Shown: positions 4,997 through 10,634 of the stretch, in pieces
Layout of the letters: every line of letters begins with the position of its first letter
Position numbering within the stretch: the stretch's first letter is position 1
From: an uncultured Bacillota bacterium
GTDB taxonomy: Bacteria > Bacillota > Clostridia > Peptostreptococcales > Anaerovoracaceae
DNA: 10,634 nt
Assembly: GCA_958448635.1 (NCBI GenBank)
Contig: CAUDEQ010000065.1
Span: 1 to 10,634 of the forward strand
Direction: 5' to 3'
Made by a program: the position numbers and the translations under genes
The notes under the pieces: model-generated
Database searches by the model: none
What the model was told of the DNA's origin: nothing
The model's input: the letters and a program-made list of their open reading frames with translations, nothing else

Positions 4997-5713
4997 ATGT
5001 ATACGATACTGGGAATCATAGCTAAGCCTATGGGATGGCTGCTTGGATTGCTATATGAGTTTATTCAGGATTATGGTATAACCATCATAGTATTTACCAT
5101 CATAGTTAAGCTTTGTATATATCCTTTATACATAAAGCAGACTAAATCCATGGCAAAGATGCAGGATGTTCAGCCTAAAATGCAGGCTTTACAGAGAAAA
5201 TATGCCAATGATAAGGAAACTCTCAATATAAAGATGGCTGAATTATATAAGGAAGAAAAATTCAACCCTATGGGTGGATGTCTTCCTATGTTGATTCAGA
5301 TGCCTATAATCATGGGTCTGTTTGTATTACTTAGGCAGCCTACGATGTATATTTCAGATGATAGTATGATATTTGCTTTTCATGAATCATTTTTATGGAT
5401 AGAAGACCTGAGTCAGCCTGATCCATGGATATTGCCTATAATAGCCGGTGTTGGAACATTTGTTTCATTTACTATGAATCAGATGCTCAACGAAAGTACT
5501 AACAATCAGGTTGCCGGAATGATGAAAATGATGCAGTTCATATTCCCTATAATGATTCTGTGGATGGCCAGGGCATTTCCGTCCGGGCTGGCTCTTTACT
5601 GGGCTGTCAGCCAGGTAATTCAGATATTCTTCAATATTCATATGGCTTCTATCAGAAAGAAAATGAAGAGAGAGAAGGAAGCAGCTGCATCTAAGAAAAA
5701 AATGAAAAAATAG
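4997..5713 (+). CDS. yidC: YidC/Oxa1 family membrane protein insertase
   Basis: YidC inserts and folds membrane proteins alone or with the Sec translocon. The 238 residues match the short Gram-positive form, without the large periplasmic domain of Proteobacteria. Predicted segments are TM1 about 26-46, a cytoplasmic helical hairpin about 47-90, TM2 about 95-113, TM3 about 143-161, TM4 about 176-192 and TM5 about 197-215, then a strongly basic tail (219-238). The NPMGGCLPMLIQMPI motif is at 90-104. Lys38 occupies the place of the conserved positive groove residue, often Arg. No lipoprotein signal with a lipobox cysteine is present, unlike Bacillus SpoIIIJ. AGGAGG (4981-4986), 10 nt from the ATG, overlaps the yidD stop. 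Confidence 0.97.
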   Translation: MYTILGIIAKPMGWLLGLLYEFIQDYGITIIVFTIIVKLCIYPLYIKQTKSMAKMQDVQPKMQALQRKYANDKETLNIKMAELYKEEKFNPMGGCLPMLIQMPIIMGLFVLLRQPTMYISDDSMIFAFHESFLWIEDLSQPDPWILPIIAGVGTFVSFTMNQMLNESTNNQVAGMMKMMQFIFPIMILWMARAFPSGLALYWAVSQVIQIFFNIHMASIRKKMKREKEAAASKKKMKK

Positions 5714-5744
5714 ATGATACTTGATCGTTTGGAGGATAATTTAA

Positions 5745-6569
5745 ATGGACTATTCAGAAAAATGGGGCATTGACGTCGAAGAAGCTGTCAAGCTGGCGTT
5801 GATAGATCTCAAGGTCTCCAGAGAAGAGGTTGAAGTTACTGTTCTCGAAGAACCTTCAAAGGGATTCTTCGGAATAGGTTCCAAACTCGCAAAGGTGAGA
5901 GTTGAAATAATAAAAAAACCTGAAGAAAAGCTTCAGCCTGAACCTAGCAAGATAAAGAAGGAAAACAGAGAGCATAAGGACAACAGAGAAAACAAGAATC
6001 CTAAAAAGAATAAGAATAAAAAGGAAAATAAAAAAGATACAGAAAAAAAAGTAGATAAAGCACCTGTTCAGCAGGAAAGCAGCCTTAATATAGAGGTTGT
6101 TAATAAGGAAGAGTTAAAGGATGTTGAAGATCATGCCGCTCTTGATTTTCTTAAAGAGATAACAGAAAAAATGGGTCTTTCTCTTAATTTTAAGGTAAAG
6201 GCCGGTGAAGATATTGTTTATATTGAAATGGATGGCAAGGATTCAGGTACTGTTATAGGAAAGAGGGGACAGACTCTCGATGCAATCCAGTATTTGACAA
6301 GCCTGGTCATAAACAAAGAAAGCGAAAAATATGTCAAGGTTGTAGTTGATGCTGAGAACTACAGAGCCAAGAGACAGAAAACTCTTGAGCAGCTTGCCAA
6401 CAGACTGGCAGCAAAGGTTATGAAGACAAAAAAATATGTAAGGCTTGAACCGATGAACCCTTATGAAAGAAAGGTAATTCACGCAACTTTACAACAAAAT
6501 CCAAATATTACCACTAGAAGTGAGGGTGAAGAGCCATACAGAAGAGTCATAATAGAGCTTAAAAAATAA
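5745..6569 (+). CDS. khpB: KhpB/Jag, KH and R3H domain RNA-binding protein
   Basis: This is the Jag (SpoIIIJ-associated) protein, now called KhpB in several Firmicutes, a cytoplasmic RNA binder that partners KhpA and affects cell elongation and division. Of its 274 residues, 1-55 form the Jag N-terminal domain, including the EEPSKGFFGIGSKLAKV segment. Residues 57-110 are a Lys/Glu/Asn-rich, probably disordered linker. Residues about 130-202 are a KH domain with the GKRG loop at 172-175, and about 205-274 an R3H domain with R242-x3-H246. GGAGG (5731-5735), 9 nt before the ATG, supports the start. It follows yidC by 31 bp, the classic pairing, and is followed by a strong hairpin terminator. The linker is long and lysine-rich in AAA/AAG codons; otherwise the gene resembles its neighbours. 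Confidence 0.96.
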   Translation: MDYSEKWGIDVEEAVKLALIDLKVSREEVEVTVLEEPSKGFFGIGSKLAKVRVEIIKKPEEKLQPEPSKIKKENREHKDNRENKNPKKNKNKKENKKDTEKKVDKAPVQQESSLNIEVVNKEELKDVEDHAALDFLKEITEKMGLSLNFKVKAGEDIVYIEMDGKDSGTVIGKRGQTLDAIQYLTSLVINKESEKYVKVVVDAENYRAKRQKTLEQLANRLAAKVMKTKKYVRLEPMNPYERKVIHATLQQNPNITTRSEGEEPYRRVIIELKK

Positions 6570-6575
6570 TTAAGG

Positions 6576-6603
6576 GTCCGCAAGTATCTTGCGGACTTTT
6601 TTT
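6576..6603 (+). terminator. Strong intrinsic terminator after khpB
   Basis: GTCCGCAAG (6576-6584) and CTTGCGGAC (6588-6596) form a perfect 9-bp stem with a 3-nt loop, followed by seven T (6597-6603). This is the strongest terminator-like hairpin in the window. It ends only 15 nt before the mnmE start codon, so any promoter for mnmE must lie upstream of it and the hairpin would be part of the mnmE leader. Confidence 0.9.
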
Positions 6604-6618
6604 AAACGGAGATATAAA

Positions 6619-7992
6619 ATGGAAGATACTATTGCAGCAGTAGCGACAGCTTACGGTGAAGGCGGAATAGGAATAATAAGGATTAGCGGTGAAAAATCTC
6701 ACTATATTCTTAAAAATGTTTTTATTCCTGCCTCCGAAGATAAATTTCCGATAAGCAGAAGGATGACATACGGTAAAATCATAGATACGGAGCAGGATGA
6801 TATCATAGATGAAGCAATGGCGGTATATATGAAAGGACCTAAAACATATACTGCTGAGGATGTTGTGGAAATATACTGTCATGGAAGCATCGTATCGCTG
6901 AGGAAAACACTTGCTCTTGTTCTTCGTAAAGGTGCAAGGCTTGCAGAGCCCGGAGAGTTTACAAAGCGCGCTTTCCTAAACGGACGACTTGATCTTTCAC
7001 AGGCAGAGGCGGTTATAGATATTATAAAAGCAAAAACAGATAAAGGCTTTGATATTGCACTTTCCCAGCTGGAGGGCGATCTTTCTCTAAAAGTCAATGA
7101 AATAAGGAAACGACTTTTAGATACGCTTGTCGACATCACAGTCAATATAGATTATCCCGATGAGGATATAGAAGAGCTGACATATGATAATCTTGAAAAA
7201 AATATATCGTTAATAGGCGAAATGATTGAAAAACTACTATCTACAGCATCTTCAGGACGTATGATAAGAGAGGGAGTAAGAGTTGCTATAGTTGGAAAAC
7301 CCAATGTTGGAAAGTCTTCATTGATGAATTGCCTGCTTCGTGAAACACGTGCCATCGTTACAGAAATACCGGGAACTACGAGGGATACGATAGAAGAAGC
7401 CATAAGCATCAGAAATATACCTGTCTATCTCATAGATACTGCAGGTATAAGAAAAACAGACGATGTTGTTGAAAAAATCGGAATAGAGAAATCGAAGGAA
7501 GCGTTCAATAAGGCTGATTTTATTATATTTATCATGGATGGAAGTCAGCCTATGTCACACGAGGATATGGAAATAGCAGAGAATGTAAATCCTGAGAAAA
7601 CGCTTGTTTTGCTGAATAAAAGCGATCTTTCGGAAGCCTTTGTATCTGAAGAAGTCAGACAGCTCATGCCTGATGTAAATGTAATAGAAACATCTTTGAT
7701 TTCAGGGCAAGGTATAGACGAAATAGAAGAATTTATAGAGTCCATGGTTTACGGTGGAAGATTAACTCAGCATGAAAGCATTATGGTCAATAATGTTCGT
7801 CATATAGAGCTTCTGAATAAAGGGAGAGATTCATTAAACGACGCTCTTATCATGGTACAGAAAAAAGAAGCTCTTGATTTTATAGAGATTGATGTAAAAA
7901 ACGCATATGAATATTTAGGTGAAATCATCGGGGAAACAGTTTCTGATGATATAATAGATGAAGTGTTTGCAAGATTTTGTCTCGGAAAATGA
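6619..7992 (+). CDS. mnmE: MnmE, tRNA uridine-34 modification GTPase
   Basis: MnmE works with MnmG to install the carboxymethylaminomethyl group on the wobble uridine of certain tRNAs, using a tetrahydrofolate one-carbon unit and GTP hydrolysis. The ATG at 6619 has GGAG (6608-6611) 7 nt upstream and gives 457 residues; the frame extends to a TTG at 6589, but that lies inside the terminator stem. The N-terminal folate-binding domain covers about 1-118 with MEDTIAAVATAYGEGGIGIIR-type sequence. A helical domain flanks the G domain, which carries G1 GKPNVGKS (226-233), G2 GTTRD (252-256), G3 DTAG (273-276) and G4 NKSD (333-336). The C-terminal FCLGK supplies the required cysteine (Cys454). It heads an mnmE-mnmG-rsmG unit. 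Confidence 0.98.
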   Translation: MEDTIAAVATAYGEGGIGIIRISGEKSHYILKNVFIPASEDKFPISRRMTYGKIIDTEQDDIIDEAMAVYMKGPKTYTAEDVVEIYCHGSIVSLRKTLALVLRKGARLAEPGEFTKRAFLNGRLDLSQAEAVIDIIKAKTDKGFDIALSQLEGDLSLKVNEIRKRLLDTLVDITVNIDYPDEDIEELTYDNLEKNISLIGEMIEKLLSTASSGRMIREGVRVAIVGKPNVGKSSLMNCLLRETRAIVTEIPGTTRDTIEEAISIRNIPVYLIDTAGIRKTDDVVEKIGIEKSKEAFNKADFIIFIMDGSQPMSHEDMEIAENVNPEKTLVLLNKSDLSEAFVSEEVRQLMPDVNVIETSLISGQGIDEIEEFIESMVYGGRLTQHESIMVNNVRHIELLNKGRDSLNDALIMVQKKEALDFIEIDVKNAYEYLGEIIGETVSDDIIDEVFARFCLGK

Positions 7993-8016
7993 TATATCAA
8001 CAGGAGAGCTTATATA

Positions 8017-9894
8017 ATGGAAAGATTTTTAATGGGTAAATATGACATTATTGTTGTTGGAGCAGGACATGCAGGCTGTGAAGCAGGCCTTGCTGCTGCC
8101 AGAATGGGAAAAAGGACATTACTTCTCAGTATAAATCTGGAAGCTGTTGCAATGATGGCATGTAATCCATCCATAGGAGGAACCGGAAAAGGGCATCTTG
8201 TCAGGGAAATAGATGCTCTCGGTGGAGAGATGGGACTGAATATAGACAAGACATTCATACAAAGCAGAATGCTCAATACTGCCAAAGGTCCCGCCGTTCA
8301 TTCTCTGCGAGCTCAAGCTGATAAAAATCAGTATCATATTGAGATGAAGAAAACTCTGGAGGCAGAGGAAAACCTGCATTTGAAGCAGGGAGAGGTAGTA
8401 GATATATTGATAAGTGATGGAAAGGCCTGCGGTGTAGTTCTGAAAACAGGAGCGGTATATGAGGCAAAGGCTGTCATACTTGCAACGGGTACCTTTCTTG
8501 CCGGAAAGATATTCATAGGTGAAAGTGCATTTGACAGCGGTCCCAACGGGCTTGCACCATCCATGGAACTGGCGGCAAAGCTCAGAGAGTATGGTCTTCC
8601 TATGCGAAGATTCAAAACAGGCACTCCCGCCAGAGCATTGGCGGGAAGCTTCGATTATGATAAGATGATTCCTCAAGATGGAGACGAGGAAATTGTACCA
8701 TTTTCTTTCATGAACGATGATCTCAGCAGGGATCAGGTCAGGTGCTGGTTAACATATACCAATGAAAAAACTCATGAGGTGATCAGAGATAATTTCCAAA
8801 GATCGGCTCTCTTTGGGGGACAGATAGAGGGAGTTGGCCCAAGATATTGCCCATCTATAGAAGATAAGGTAAACAGATTTGCCGACAAGGAAAGGCATCA
8901 GCTGTTTATAGAGCCGGAAGGGCTGTATACCGACGAGATGTATATACAGGGAATGTCGTCAAGCCTGCCTGAAGATGTGCAGGAGCAGTTTTATAAAACT
9001 ATAGCAGGTTTGGAGAATATAGAAATCGTAAGGCCTGCATATGCCATTGAATATGATTGTATAGATCCGTTGGATCTGAAGCTCTCATTGGAGAACAGGC
9101 ATCTCGAAAATCTATTTTGTGCAGGACAGTTTAACGGCAGTTCCGGATATGAGGAGGCTGCTGCTCAGGGTCTTATGGCTGGAATTAACGCTGTATGTAA
9201 GATAAATGGAAAAAATGAGTTCGTTCTGGACAGAAGCGAGGCTTATATTGGCGTTCTAATCGACGATCTTGTGACCAAAGGTACTAATGAGCCTTACAGA
9301 ATTATGACCAGCAGAGCGGAATATAGGCTTGTTCTGAGGCAAGACAATGCAGATTTGCGTTTGACGCAACGTGGATATGATGTTGGATTGGTAAAAAAAG
9401 ACAGATATGATAGATTTTTGGAAAAAAAGAAAGTTGTTGAAGCAGAGACTGAAAGACTGAAGAAGAAGATCATAAAGCCGGAGGATATAAATCATATATT
9501 GGAAGAAAAAGGAGGTACTCCGCTGAAGGGAGCAGTTTCACTTGCTGATCTTTTGAAGAGACCGGAGATAACATATGACGATACCTCTTCAATAGATGAT
9601 GAGCGGCCTAACCTCACTAGACATCAGAAAACAATGATGGAGGTTCAGATAAAATATGAGGGGTATATCATCAAGCAGGAGCAACAGATAGAAAAGTTCA
9701 GAAAGCTGGAGGATAAGAAGCTGCCCGATGAAATCGACTATCATAAGATAGAAGGGCTGAGGATAGAAGCTCGTCAGAAGCTTGATCAATTCAGACCTCT
9801 GTCTGTAGGGCAGGCATCCAGAATATCAGGTGTATCTCCTGCAGATATTAACGTATTGCTGATATATCTTGAAAAAATCAGAAGAAGAGGGTAA
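8017..9894 (+). CDS. mnmG: MnmG (GidA), tRNA uridine-34 modification enzyme
   Basis: MnmG is the FAD- and NADH-dependent partner of MnmE in forming cmnm5U34 in tRNA. The 625 residues match the family. Seen: the FAD-binding GAGHAG at 15-20 after strand YDIIVV, CNPSIGGTGKGHLVREID at 49-66, SRMLNTAKGPAVHSLRAQ at 83-100, the conserved cysteine in PRYCPSIEDK (Cys278), and FNGSSGYEEAAAQGLMAGIN around 372-391. The C-terminal helical domain, which contacts tRNA and MnmE, ends in ISGVSPADINVLLIYL. AGGAG (8002-8006), 10 nt before the ATG at 8017, supports this start over ATG 8032, which would still leave the FAD motif intact. It lies 24 bp after mnmE and 8 bp before rsmG. Confidence 0.98.
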   Translation: MERFLMGKYDIIVVGAGHAGCEAGLAAARMGKRTLLLSINLEAVAMMACNPSIGGTGKGHLVREIDALGGEMGLNIDKTFIQSRMLNTAKGPAVHSLRAQADKNQYHIEMKKTLEAEENLHLKQGEVVDILISDGKACGVVLKTGAVYEAKAVILATGTFLAGKIFIGESAFDSGPNGLAPSMELAAKLREYGLPMRRFKTGTPARALAGSFDYDKMIPQDGDEEIVPFSFMNDDLSRDQVRCWLTYTNEKTHEVIRDNFQRSALFGGQIEGVGPRYCPSIEDKVNRFADKERHQLFIEPEGLYTDEMYIQGMSSSLPEDVQEQFYKTIAGLENIEIVRPAYAIEYDCIDPLDLKLSLENRHLENLFCAGQFNGSSGYEEAAAQGLMAGINAVCKINGKNEFVLDRSEAYIGVLIDDLVTKGTNEPYRIMTSRAEYRLVLRQDNADLRLTQRGYDVGLVKKDRYDRFLEKKKVVEAETERLKKKIIKPEDINHILEEKGGTPLKGAVSLADLLKRPEITYDDTSSIDDERPNLTRHQKTMMEVQIKYEGYIIKQEQQIEKFRKLEDKKLPDEIDYHKIEGLRIEARQKLDQFRPLSVGQASRISGVSPADINVLLIYLEKIRRRG

Positions 9895-9902
9895 TCAATC
9901 GG

Positions 9903-10613
9903 ATGGAAAAGTTTGTAAATATATTTAATATACTCAATATACAGCTTACCGATGATAAGATGGATAAGCTTATCGGTTATATGACAGATATCATCGAGCT
10001 CAATCAGCATATCAATCTGACAGCAATAACCGAGAGGGAAGAATTTATACAGAAGCATTACATAGATTCACTTTTGTGTGTTGCAAGTGATGAATTTATA
10101 AATGCTAAAGATATAATAGATGTAGGTACAGGAGGAGGCTTTCCGGGAGTGCCATTGGCCATCGCTTTTCCTGAAAAAAGCTTTGTTCTTATAGACTCCC
10201 TCAACAAGAGGATAAAGGTTATCAATGATCTGTGTCAGAAATGGAATATAGATAACGTTAAGGCTGTACACGGTAGAGCTGAGGATCTGGCAAGGCGAAA
10301 GGATATGAGAGAAGAATTTGATCTCTGTGTGTCCAGGGCTGTGGCCAATATGAGTACATTATGCGAGTACTGCCTTCCTTTTGTCAGAAAGGGAGGGTCA
10401 TTTATAGCATATAAAGGACCTGATTGTGATGAGGAAATCAGGGTGGCACAAAATGCCATTAGAGCATTGGGAGGAAGATTCATGAGAGATGAAGCTCCTC
10501 TATCAGGAAGCCTGCCATTTGACCATAAGCTGATATTTATTAAAAAAGAAAAGAATACAGAGTCGAAATTTCCTCGCAAGGCGGGAACTCCGTCGAAAGA
10601 GCCTATTTTATAA
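9903..10613 (+). CDS. rsmG: RsmG (GidB), 16S rRNA m7G methyltransferase
   Basis: RsmG methylates N7 of a guanosine in the 530 loop of 16S rRNA (G527 in E. coli numbering) using S-adenosylmethionine; its loss causes low-level streptomycin resistance in several bacteria. Of 236 residues, the SAM-binding motif DVGTGGGFPG is at 73-82, with NLTAITEREEFIQKHYIDSL upstream at 38-57, SRAVA at 144-148, the KG pair at 171-172 and the terminal FPRKAGTPSKEPI at 223-235. The ATG lies 8 bp after mnmG; the likely ribosome binding site (AGAGGG, 9886-9891) is inside the mnmG end, about 11 nt away. The last codons form the 5' arm of a terminator hairpin and the stop codon sits in its loop. Confidence 0.98.
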   Translation: MEKFVNIFNILNIQLTDDKMDKLIGYMTDIIELNQHINLTAITEREEFIQKHYIDSLLCVASDEFINAKDIIDVGTGGGFPGVPLAIAFPEKSFVLIDSLNKRIKVINDLCQKWNIDNVKAVHGRAEDLARRKDMREEFDLCVSRAVANMSTLCEYCLPFVRKGGSFIAYKGPDCDEEIRVAQNAIRALGGRFMRDEAPLSGSLPFDHKLIFIKKEKNTESKFPRKAGTPSKEPIL

Positions 10614-10631
10614 GAAAATCAGGCTCTTTTT
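10596..10631 (+). terminator. Intrinsic terminator overlapping the rsmG 3' end
   Basis: AAAGAGCCT (10596-10604) pairs with AGGCTCTTT (10621-10629). Five more A-T pairs (10605-10609 with 10615-10619) follow across one bulged C, leaving a 5-nt loop that holds part of the rsmG stop codon. The 3' arm runs into TTTTT (10627-10631). It should end the mnmE-mnmG-rsmG transcript. Confidence 0.85.
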
Positions 10632-10634
10632 GTT

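Noticed and set aside
5951..6060. Lysine-rich repetitive stretch in khpB as a possible frameshift or low-complexity artefact
   Set aside because: The frame is continuous into intact KH and R3H domains, and a long charged linker is common in Jag/KhpB proteins.
6589..6618. Ten-residue N-terminal extension of MnmE from a TTG
   Set aside because: The TTG lies inside the terminator stem, and the standard MnmE N-terminus begins at the ATG at 6619, which has its own GGAG.
8119..8676. Minus-strand 185-codon frame within mnmG
   Set aside because: It is fully antisense to highly conserved mnmG sequence, with a Ser/Cys/Tyr-rich composition typical of a shadow frame.

Overview
The window is the chromosome replication origin neighbourhood of a low-GC Gram-positive bacterium, most likely a member of the Clostridia. 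Evidence for this is the dnaN-dnaA / rpmH-rnpA-yidD-yidC-khpB(jag)-mnmE-mnmG-rsmG gene order, the AT-rich DNA, a Gram-positive type YidC without a periplasmic domain, a KH/R3H Jag protein with a long charged linker, and strong AGGAGG-type ribosome binding sites. The genus cannot be fixed from the sequence alone. This is core housekeeping DNA. I found no mobile element, CRISPR array, defence system or biosynthetic cluster, and the interest lies in the origin and in transcription signals.

Left arm (118-3904, minus strand): dnaA, then dnaN, then recF, read from right to left. dnaN and recF are only 4 nt apart, and the small S4-domain gene (yaaA/rlbA) often found between them is absent. The first 117 bases hold no gene I can support.

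Origin: DnaA boxes fall in two clusters flanking dnaA, giving a bipartite oriC of the Bacillus type. The upstream cluster (3951-4088) has one perfect TTATCCACA box inside the probable dnaA promoter spacer, three one-mismatch boxes, an AT-only inverted repeat and a 23-bp near-palindrome. The downstream cluster (2395-2521), between dnaA and dnaN, has three identical TTATCAACA boxes on the minus strand. Next to the innermost box are a GC clamp, a run of TAG/TAA-type triplets matching the DnaA-trio element, and an A/T-only tract, which is where unwinding would be expected.

Right arm (4221-10613, plus strand): a perfect-consensus promoter (TTGACA-N17-TATAAT, 4116-4144) drives rpmH (ribosomal protein L34). 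A hairpin lies between rpmH and rnpA, then come rnpA (RNase P protein), yidD, yidC (membrane insertase) and khpB/jag (RNA-binding protein), ending in a strong terminator-like hairpin at 6576-6603. mnmE, mnmG (tRNA wobble-uridine modification) and rsmG (16S rRNA m7G methyltransferase) follow closely, and the rsmG 3' end doubles as a terminator. All genes point away from the origin, so all are on the leading strand.
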